From positions 1 to 10,020 of the forward strand of contig JAGVXW010000022.1 in NCBI GenBank assembly GCA_018303575.1: a stretch of 10,020 nt of DNA, given 5' to 3'. Positions 4,785 to 10,020 of this stretch are shown in pieces. Position 1 is the stretch's first letter; each line of letters begins with the position of its first letter. The notes under the pieces were generated by a model. It saw only the letters and a program-made list of their open reading frames with translations. It was not told the origin of the DNA and made no database searches. The position numbers and the translations under genes are program-made. The DNA comes from Candidatus Woesearchaeota archaeon. Its GTDB lineage: Archaea; Nanobdellota; Nanobdellia; Woesearchaeales; WJIZ01.

Positions 4785-5774
4785 ATGGTGAACTACGGCG
4801 GCCTTCCGAAGGCCTTTTCTTCCTTTGCTTCTTCTCGCGTCGCAGTCTTGCCTATCCCCTACGATGGGACAAGCACCTGGGGCAAGGGCGCGGATCAGGG
4901 GCCTGCGGCGCTCCTCGAGGCCAGCGCCAACATGGAGCTGTATGACATCGAGACCGATTCTGAAGTGTACAAGCTCGGCATCTGCACGGTGGAGCCGGTC
5001 ACTGAGAACAGAAGCCCTGAAGCGATGGTGAAGGAGGGGCAAAAACGAGTGAAGGAGCTGCTCGATGCCGACAAATTCGTCGTGACGCTGGGCGGTGAGC
5101 ACTCTATTAGCGCGGGTCCCATCTACGCGCACGCCAAGAAATATCCTCAAATGAGCGTGCTGCAGATTGACGCGCATTCCGATCTTCGTCCTGAATATCT
5201 CGGCTCGAAATACAACCATGCGTGCATCATGGCGCGGGCAAGGGAAGTGGCAACGGTTGTGCAGGTGGGGATTCGCAGCATGGACGTTTCTGAAAAGCCT
5301 TATCTGACAAATGTCTTCTTCGCAGAGCCTGTGACTGCAAAATCCAGCACATCGTCAGGCGAGCAGCAAACGCATTGGGACAGCATCCAGAATCCAGGCT
5401 GGGAGCGGCGTGCGATTGATTGCTTAACTGAAAATGTCTATATCACCATTGATTTGGACGCCTTTGACCCTTCGATCATGCCCTCGACCGGCACTCCTGA
5501 GCCGGGCGGGATGGACTGGAAACAGGTTACGGGACTGCTGAAACAAGTTTCGGCCGCCAAGAAGATCATCGGCTTTGATGTTGTCGAGCTCGCTCCGAAT
5601 CCCCACAACAAGGCGCCTGACTTTCTGGCCGCCAAGTTAATATACGTCCTCCTCAGCCAGATTTGTCAAAAACCACGAGCTAAAGATGGTGACGTGGTTT
5701 TTGAGCATGATCAGAAGTCCGCCCGGGCTGAAGCGGGGAGATTGCGCATGCGGACTTCTGACATTCAAAGGTGA
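4785..5774 (+). CDS. speB: Agmatinase (ureohydrolase family) with an added C-terminal tail
   Basis: This 329-residue Mn-dependent hydrolase should convert agmatine to putrescine and urea. Metal and active-site motifs are GGEHS (H106), IDAHSD (D129, H131, D133), TIDLDAFDPS (D223, D225) and GTPEPGG, then GFDVVELAP near 263-271. The ATG is two bases after the pdaD stop, with GGAAG upstream; an earlier ATG at 4740 would overlap pdaD and is unlikely. The ureohydrolase fold normally ends at a helix like KLIYVLLSQI, residue 293 here. The last 36 residues, polar and unlike the family, begin exactly where the hairpin element at 5664-5763 begins. Alternative substrates are N1-aminopropylagmatine or an agmatine-modified aIF5A, both proposed for archaeal relatives. 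Confidence 0.91.
   Translation: MVNYGGLPKAFSSFASSRVAVLPIPYDGTSTWGKGADQGPAALLEASANMELYDIETDSEVYKLGICTVEPVTENRSPEAMVKEGQKRVKELLDADKFVVTLGGEHSISAGPIYAHAKKYPQMSVLQIDAHSDLRPEYLGSKYNHACIMARAREVATVVQVGIRSMDVSEKPYLTNVFFAEPVTAKSSTSSGEQQTHWDSIQNPGWERRAIDCLTENVYITIDLDAFDPSIMPSTGTPEPGGMDWKQVTGLLKQVSAAKKIIGFDVVELAPNPHNKAPDFLAAKLIYVLLSQICQKPRAKDGDVVFEHDQKSARAEAGRLRMRTSDIQR
5664..5763. repeat. 100-bp double-hairpin element with TGTCA/TGACA ends (copy B)
   Basis: The first hairpin pairs 5666-5677 (TCAAAAACCACG) with 5693-5704 (CGTGGTTTTTGA) over a 15-nt loop. The second pairs 5711-5722 (TCAGAAGTCCGC) with 5750-5761 (GCGGACTTCTGA) over a 27-nt loop. Both stems are 12 perfect pairs, and their outer halves share TCARAARYC/GRYTTYTGA, differing only by changes that keep pairing. 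The element begins TGTCA and ends TGACA. The first hairpin's ends recur inverted at 1-40. It supplies the last codons of agmatinase and stops 7 bp before the SD of the next gene. It resembles short non-autonomous palindromic elements (MITE, PATE or REP types); no transposase is seen and the class is inferred. Confidence 0.68.
5770..5774 (+). promoter_or_regulatory. SD for the next gene, overlapping the agmatinase stop
   Basis: GGTGA is a strong archaeal SD match six bases before the ATG at 5781. Its TGA is also the stop codon of the extended agmatinase frame. The site lies just outside the repeat element, so the element's arrival spared it. Confidence 0.55.
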
Positions 5775-5780
5775 CAAGAG

Positions 5781-6797
5781 ATGAACAAGAAGGAGCTATT
5801 GAAGGAAGAAGTCAAGCACATTGATATCACATCGTTTAACTCCACTCCTATCATCAATGCAATGAAAGATATGTCCTTTACGAGCCGCGACACGGCAAGG
5901 GCGGCGGACATCTTCTGCAGGATGCTGAAGGACAAGGACTGCACGGTTATTTTGACGCTTGCGGGAAGCACGAGCGCCGGCGGGTGCATGAAGCTCTACG
6001 CTGACTTGGTGAAATGCAACATGGTGGACGCGATTGTCGCGACCGGAGCCAGCATCGTAGACATGGACTTTTTCGAGGCCCTCGGGTTCAAGCATTACAA
6101 GGGGACTCCTTTTGTGGATGACTCCCAGCTGCGCGATTTGTATATCGATCGGATTTACGACACGTTCATTGACGAGGAACACTTGCAGGAGTGCGACAAG
6201 ACGATCGCCAAGATTGCCGACGGGCTTGAGCCTCGTCCTTATTCCAGCCGCGAGTTCATCGCTGAGATGGGCAAATACCTGATTAAGCATGCGAAGAAAA
6301 AGGAGAGCCTGGTTCAGCTTGCGGTTGAGCATGGGGTTCCCGTCTTCTGCCCCGCGTTCTCAGACTCCAGCGCCGGCTTCGGGCTGGTGCTCCATCAGAG
6401 CAGGCATCCGGACAAGCATGTCTCCATTGATTCGGTGAAGGATTTCCGGGAATTGACAGAGATCAAGATGCGCGCCCCTACTAGCGGACTGCTCATGATC
6501 GGCGGCGGAGTGCCAAAGAACTTCGCCCAGGACACGGTCGTGTGCGCTGAAGTGCTGGGCAAGGACGTGTCGATGCACCAGTACGCGATCCAGATTACTG
6601 TCGCTGATGCCCGGGACGGCGCGTGCTCCAGCTCAACCCTGAAAGAGGCCAGCTCCTGGGGGAAGGTGCAGACCGTCTATGAGCAGATGGTGTACGCTGA
6701 GGCCACAACCGTGCTGCCGCTGATCGTCAGCTACGCGTATCACAACGTGGACTGGAAAGCGCGGCCAAGAAGGACGTGGGCGGGCATCTTCAAGTAA
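5781..6797 (+). CDS. Deoxyhypusine synthase family protein (DHS or homospermidine synthase)
   Basis: At 338 residues this is a full-length member of the NAD-dependent deoxyhypusine synthase family (COG1899). The catalytic lysine is in EASSWGK (K295), matching the EAxSWGK motif. Other conserved parts are TSRDTARAADIF (34-45), LTLAGSTSAGG (58-68), ATGASIVDMDFFEALG (87-102), FCPAFSDSSAGF (189-200), MIGGGVPKN (239-247) and ITVADARDGACSSSTLKE. The enzyme moves an aminobutyl group from spermidine either to a lysine of aIF5A or, in bacterial homologs, to putrescine, giving homospermidine. The STSAGGCM and CPAFSDSSAGFG segments look like the bacterial-type branch, so homospermidine synthase is a real alternative. 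It is last in the arginine decarboxylase-agmatinase operon, with SD GGTGA over the previous stop. Confidence 0.9.
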   Translation: MNKKELLKEEVKHIDITSFNSTPIINAMKDMSFTSRDTARAADIFCRMLKDKDCTVILTLAGSTSAGGCMKLYADLVKCNMVDAIVATGASIVDMDFFEALGFKHYKGTPFVDDSQLRDLYIDRIYDTFIDEEHLQECDKTIAKIADGLEPRPYSSREFIAEMGKYLIKHAKKKESLVQLAVEHGVPVFCPAFSDSSAGFGLVLHQSRHPDKHVSIDSVKDFRELTEIKMRAPTSGLLMIGGGVPKNFAQDTVVCAEVLGKDVSMHQYAIQITVADARDGACSSSTLKEASSWGKVQTVYEQMVYAEATTVLPLIVSYAYHNVDWKARPRRTWAGIFK

Positions 6798-6814
6798 GGA
6801 AACTCATTTCTTCT

Positions 6815-6875
6815 TGATTTTTTATTGGTTTTGGGGAGAATCGCCCCTGTATTTTCTTTATTGGGGCGGGTTTTG
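6815..6875. terminator. T-runs and G/C hairpin between convergent genes
   Basis: A T6 run at 6818-6823 follows the synthase gene and should end its transcript. Further on CGCCCC (6842-6847) pairs with GGGGCG (6863-6868), followed by GGTTTTGTTT. The same CCCC can pair instead with GGGG at 6833-6836. Read on the minus strand the region ends in ACCAATAAAAAATC, so it is only a weak terminator for the gene at 6911-7405. The rest of 6798-6910 shows no gene. Confidence 0.42.
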
Positions 6876-6910
6876 TTTGAGTAGAAGCAACCTAATGGAG
6901 TGGAATCGGA

Positions 6911-7405
6911 TTATCTTTTGATTTCCGTAATTCCTATTCTGGTTCCATCAGGCAGAACATCTGTATCCCTGATACAATGTTGTGCGTCCACCATTCTATA
7001 GACCGTAATCTGCCCATCAGGAGTGGGAATCCTGAACGAAAATTCATCCTCTGCAACGATCTCTCCTAATTCCCGGGCCTCCCTCATTCGTTGTTCTCCC
7101 TCCAGCATCAAAGAAATGTCGCCTTTTCCAAATTTTAAGCGTCTCATATCCCTTACTATCTGGGGGACCGCACATGCTTGCTGTATCCCATAAAGCTCTA
7201 CTGGCGTGAGCATATACACACCTTCTCCTCCTGCTGTGTATGTTAGGTTTGCAAGATATACCCAGTCTTCTCCTACTAGCATCACGTTTCCCGGAATATG
7301 ATTTCTGCCTCTTTCCCATTCATGAACCGCTACAGCCCTAATAACCGTCCTTCTGTACCTGTCATGTGCTAGGGTAAGGAAATGCGGAGTTGTTTGGTCT
7401 GGCAT
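6911..7405 (-). CDS. Uncharacterised 164-residue protein
   Basis: I do not recognise the family. The protein is soluble in appearance, with no signal peptide or membrane segment. The N-terminal half has short hydrophobic strands (RTVIRAVAVHEW, NVMLVGEDWVYLANL, GVYMLTPVEL). A charged helix follows near 92-115 (KGDISLMLEGEQRMREARELGEIV), and a C-terminal strand-rich end has FSFRIPTPDGQITVYRM and LPDGTRIGITEI. The mixed strand/helix pattern suggests a small alpha/beta domain. Hand counts of three lines gave about 47-48% G+C, below the helicase next to it, so it may be a recent arrival. A TATA-like box about 26 nt before the ATG at 7405 supports its expression and start. Confidence 0.62.
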   Translation of the reverse strand: MPDQTTPHFLTLAHDRYRRTVIRAVAVHEWERGRNHIPGNVMLVGEDWVYLANLTYTAGGEGVYMLTPVELYGIQQACAVPQIVRDMRRLKFGKGDISLMLEGEQRMREARELGEIVAEDEFSFRIPTPDGQITVYRMVDAQHCIRDTDVLPDGTRIGITEIKR

Positions 7406-7426
7406 ATCTTTTTGGGATATAGCGCC

Positions 7427-7450
7427 ATTTTTAAATGTATGGTTTATATA
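7427..7450 (-). promoter_or_regulatory. Promoter region of the uncharacterised gene
   Basis: The minus strand has two TATA-like boxes: TTTAAAAAT (7427-7435), centred about 26 nt before the ATG at 7405 and predicting a leaderless mRNA, and TATATAAA (7443-7450), which would start near 7420 and leave a 15-nt leader. Which one is used cannot be decided from sequence. Both lie in the 63-bp gap after the helicase gene. Confidence 0.45.
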
Positions 7451-7468
7451 CCACTATCAAGTGAAAAT

Positions 7469-8977
7469 TTAGAACCTGTCAAAGATATAGCGGAACAACT
7501 CCTCGGGCCATGTCTCCTTGTACTCCTTCCACTGCTGGCCGAGATCATGGCCGACCCGCTCATTCACGCCATGGCCGTCGATGAGGTCGAAGAGCGCCTC
7601 CTTGAGGTCTTTTCTTAGCTCTTGGGCGAGCACCAGCTGCTTCATCCGGTCGCGGAGCGCCTCCTGCTCCTCCCGCACTTTCTTCCGCATCTCCTCCCAA
7701 TGCGCGTGATAATCGAACTCTTTCTTGGCTTCCTTGCCTTTCTTGAGGTAGACTTGAGCCATGACATCATGATGGAGCTTCCTGAGGAACTCTACCTTGT
7801 CTTCTATCTTTAGCAAGTCCGTATAGCCGAGCAGGACGAGGTTGAAGGCGAAGGGAGAGGGCATCCTTGTCTGCGTCTCCTCGACCTTGATTTTTCCCTC
7901 TTCGATGTCCTTGAGAATCTTTTTTGCGTTGCCGATGTCCATGAGATCCTCAAGGACTTCTCTCCTGGCCTCCCGGAGCATGCAGAAATCGGGCGAGATC
8001 CTCATCAGCGCGTTCTTGAGGAGCATCGAGCTCACTTGCTGCCTGCCGACGCGCTTCTCGTGGCCCTTGTACTTGCGCAGGATCATGAGGGCGCGGGTCG
8101 CGCAATGGCGGAAGCGGCGCTTGTACACCTCGGATTTTTCTATGGCTGCCGCCAGCACCTTCTCAAACTGCTCTGTCTTCAGCAAGGCCAGCGCGCGCCT
8201 GACATCCATGTGCTTCTCGGTGCCAAGATAAAAGCCGTTGTCGTTGATGCCTATTTCTACATCGCAATGCTGGACGCGGCCGATGATGAAGGCCAACGCC
8301 CGGCTCAGGCAGTCGTTGACGCGCCTGCCGAAAAGCGTATGGAAGATGGAGTAGGAGAGCCCTTCTCTCTGGTAGCGCTCAACGAGAATCAGGGTGTTGC
8401 TCGGGATCTTGGCGAAGGAGAACTGCTCGAAGAAATACTGGTAGATGCTCTCCGCGGCCTTGGGGTCGACATACAGATATTCATGGATGAACTTCAGGAT
8501 CTCCTCCCTGCTTTTGCCGGAGCAGAAGCGCTCATTCATCAGCTTCCTGAACCTGCCAATATCGTTGGCGAGGTCGAAGCTTAACGGCAGCTGCTCCGAG
8601 ACCCAGTGCGGCACTGTGGGAGGCCGCTCCGGGGAAGCGGTGACTTGGGCCACCATGCCGCGGGAGAACTTGAACATGTAGATCTGGCCGCCGAGCACGA
8701 AGATGTCTCCGGGCCTTAATCTCTCCAGGAAGCCCTCGTCAATCGTGCCCACAAGCTGGCTGCCTACCTTGACTTGCACCTGCGCCTCATCCGGGATGGT
8801 GCCGACATTCGTCATGTAAATCAATCTTGCAAGCTTGCCGCGCCTTCCTACCATCCCTGTTTGCTCATCCACCCAGATTTTCGCGTAGACATGGCGGTCT
8901 TCCAGAGAGACGAACTTCCCGGAAAGATAGTCGATCACTTCATTGAAATCCTTCCTTTTCAGCTCGTGATAGGGGGG
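7469..8977 (-). CDS. Lhr-type helicase, C-terminal part (after a frameshift)
   Basis: This frame continues the helicase at 8940-10020. It is open from the C6 run at 8972-8977 and joins naturally as EAP-YHELKRKDFNEVIDYLSG, a segment expected after the second RecA-like domain. The C-terminal part of archaeal Lhr follows: a winged-helix/beta region, then VPHWVSEQLPLSFDLANDIGRFRKLM and VERYQREGLSYSIFHTLFGRRVNDCLSRALAFIIGR, both typical of Lhr domain 4. After LRKLHHDVMAQVYLKKG there is an extra tail of about 90 residues, highly charged (HWEEMRKKVREEQEALRDRMK), probably a coiled coil. There is no credible start at the junction; a TTG at 9037 lies in the wrong-frame extension. It is thus half of one gene, either mutated or affected by a base-calling error. 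Confidence 0.83.
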   Translation of the reverse strand, partial: PPYHELKRKDFNEVIDYLSGKFVSLEDRHVYAKIWVDEQTGMVGRRGKLARLIYMTNVGTIPDEAQVQVKVGSQLVGTIDEGFLERLRPGDIFVLGGQIYMFKFSRGMVAQVTASPERPPTVPHWVSEQLPLSFDLANDIGRFRKLMNERFCSGKSREEILKFIHEYLYVDPKAAESIYQYFFEQFSFAKIPSNTLILVERYQREGLSYSIFHTLFGRRVNDCLSRALAFIIGRVQHCDVEIGINDNGFYLGTEKHMDVRRALALLKTEQFEKVLAAAIEKSEVYKRRFRHCATRALMILRKYKGHEKRVGRQQVSSMLLKNALMRISPDFCMLREARREVLEDLMDIGNAKKILKDIEEGKIKVEETQTRMPSPFAFNLVLLGYTDLLKIEDKVEFLRKLHHDVMAQVYLKKGKEAKKEFDYHAHWEEMRKKVREEQEALRDRMKQLVLAQELRKDLKEALFDLIDGHGVNERVGHDLGQQWKEYKETWPEELFRYIFDRF

Positions 8978-10020
8978 CCTCGATCTGCGTCTGCTCGGCC
9001 ACGGCGATGCCGAAGATCTGCTGAGCCAGCACGTCAAGCGCGTTCCTCGGGATATGGATGCGGTCGATCTTCTTTTCTATGGCTGATTTCAGGAGCACGG
9101 CGCATTCCACAAGGTCGTCGCGATCGAGGACAACGAGCCTGCCCTTCGTGAGCGCGTGGAGCTGATGGCCTGATCTGCCAATCCTCTGGAGCGCCCTGGC
9201 CACTGATTTTGGGCTTCCGAGCAGGATGACGAGATCTATATAGCCGATGTCAATGCCCAGCTCAAGCGAGGTCGAAGACACAACCACCTTTAACTCGCCC
9301 TTCCTCAGCCGTTCTTCTATGTTGAAGCGCAGGTCTTTTGACAGCGAGCCGTGATGCGCGCCGATGTTCTCGGAATAATTCTTGGGGAACTTGTCCTTCA
9401 AATGGTGGACAACCCGCTCCGTGCCCGCGCGCGTGTTGGTGAAGATGAGTGTTGTCTGATGCTGCTGGATAAGCTGATCGATGAGCGCGTACATGGAATG
9501 GTGCATCACCTCATGGCTGGATTCGATGAGATCCGACACCGGGCTCATCACCTGCAGGTCCATCTCCTTCAGGAACTGGACATTGGCGATCTTGCAGGGC
9601 CGCGGCTTTTCGTCCTCAAAGCCCACAAGGAAGCCCGCAACGTCTTCCAGAGGCGCAATCGTGGCGCTCAGGCCGACCCTGGTGAGGCCTGGGCTCAAGG
9701 CTTGGAGGCGCTCCGCGCTGAGGCTGAGGTGGGTGCCGCGCTTGTTTTCCGCTAGCGCGTGGATTTCGTCGATGATGAGCCATTGGACGCTCCTGAGGTG
9801 CTCCCGCGCCTTCTCGGCCGAGAGCATGATGGCCAGGCTTTCCGGGGTAGTGATGAGGATATGCGGCGGCTTCTTGGCCATCTTGGAGCGCTCATAGGCG
9901 GTCGTATCCCCTGTCCTGACTCCCACACGGATGTCAAGTTTTGGGGAGAGCTTCCTCATCTCTTCCAACGGCTCCTTCAGATTCTTCTCAATGTCATTGT
10001 TGAGCGCTTTCAGCGGGCTG
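8940..10020 (-). CDS. lhr: Lhr-type ATP-dependent helicase, N-terminal part (partial, frameshifted)
   Basis: The frame is open to the window edge, so the true start and Walker A motif lie outside. Visible superfamily 2 motifs in order are SPLKALNNDI (Ia, at the edge), TTPESLAIML, IIDEIHAL (II, DEIH), VGLSATIAP (III), TLIFTNTRAGTERVV (IV), SSTSLELGIDIGYIDLVILLGSP (V) and ARALQRIGRSGHQ (VI). This is the Lhr pattern, a 3'-5' DNA helicase thought to act in repair and on RNA:DNA hybrids. After VLAQQIFGIAVAEQTQIEAP the frame leaves the family and stops at 8940, while the matching continuation is in another frame. Removing one C from the run at 8972-8977 joins them. About 347 residues are in the correct frame here. 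Confidence 0.88.
   Translation of the reverse strand, partial: SPLKALNNDIEKNLKEPLEEMRKLSPKLDIRVGVRTGDTTAYERSKMAKKPPHILITTPESLAIMLSAEKAREHLRSVQWLIIDEIHALAENKRGTHLSLSAERLQALSPGLTRVGLSATIAPLEDVAGFLVGFEDEKPRPCKIANVQFLKEMDLQVMSPVSDLIESSHEVMHHSMYALIDQLIQQHQTTLIFTNTRAGTERVVHHLKDKFPKNYSENIGAHHGSLSKDLRFNIEERLRKGELKVVVSSTSLELGIDIGYIDLVILLGSPKSVARALQRIGRSGHQLHALTKGRLVVLDRDDLVECAVLLKSAIEKKIDRIHIPRNALDVLAQQIFGIAVAEQTQIEAPLSRAEKEGFQ
8972..8977 (-). other. C6 run at the helicase frameshift
   Basis: On the coding strand the sequence is GAGG, six C, then TATCAC. Read straight through it gives GAG GCC CCC CTA TCA. With one C removed it reads GAG GCC CCC TAT CAC and restores the family sequence. A homopolymer is the usual place for a base-calling error, a slip mutation or polymerase slippage; the sequence alone does not say which. 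Confidence 0.78.

Noticed and set aside
5705..5763. The second hairpin as a box C/D guide RNA (ATGATCA as box C; CTGA at two places as D' and D).
   Set aside because: The C box is not a good match, no C' box is seen, and the strong 12-bp stem would hide the guide region.
5796..6332. 178-codon minus-strand frame opposite the deoxyhypusine synthase family gene.
   Set aside because: Shadow of a well-conserved gene, with no start signals of its own.
8036..8584. 182-codon plus-strand frame opposite the helicase gene.
   Set aside because: Opposite strand of Lhr domain 4; no promoter and no recognisable protein features.
1..10020. CRISPR arrays, tRNA or rRNA genes, and transposase or integrase genes.
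   Set aside because: No regularly spaced repeats, no tRNA-like cloverleaf or rRNA signature, and no transposase or integrase motifs were seen; a covariance search would be needed to exclude small RNAs.

Overview
The window looks archaeal. Transcription signals are TATA-like boxes centred about 26-27 nt before a start codon, giving several apparently leaderless genes. Genes inside operons instead use ATGA overlaps or short Shine-Dalgarno (SD) sequences. An Lhr-type helicase, a COG1407-type phosphoesterase, an HTH-CBS regulator and a DUF2683-like/RelE pair fit this. Several metabolic genes (coaD, coaE, the pyruvoyl arginine decarboxylase and the deoxyhypusine-synthase-like gene) resemble bacterial rather than classical archaeal versions. 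That mosaic would fit a DPANN-type or other uncultured lineage, but the lineage is inference.

Layout. 1-229: no convincing gene, but several nested inverted repeats, starting with a hairpin that recurs inverted at 5664-5708. 230-769 (+): HTH-CBS regulator. 757-1485, 1487-1960 and 1957-2508 (-): phosphoesterase, bacterial-type CoaD and bacterial-type CoaE in a tight operon read from the right. 2545-3141 and 3138-3365 (-): MarC-type membrane protein and a small two-helix membrane protein. 3499-3744 and 3741-4016 (+): RelB/RelE-like toxin-antitoxin pair with an inverted-repeat operator over its promoter. 4143-6797 (+): possible leader peptide, pyruvoyl-dependent arginine decarboxylase, agmatinase and a deoxyhypusine synthase/homospermidine synthase family enzyme. 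6911-7405 (-): orphan gene of lower G+C. 7469-10020 (-): Lhr-type helicase running off the window and broken by a one-base frameshift in a run of six C.

How the genes work together. The + strand cluster is a continuous pathway: arginine to agmatine, agmatine to putrescine, then transfer of an aminobutyl group, either onto aIF5A (hypusine route) or onto a polyamine (homospermidine route). The CoA genes supply the last two steps of coenzyme A synthesis.

The most unusual structure is a roughly 100-bp element at 5664-5763 made of two related perfect hairpins with TGTCA/TGACA ends. It sits exactly at the 3' end of the agmatinase gene and supplies its last codons. Half of a second copy starts the window in the opposite orientation. 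The second notable structure is the leader of the arginine decarboxylase gene: a 23-residue ORF with a Pro-Pro pair ends one base before the gene, and a hairpin within it covers the gene's ribosome-binding site.
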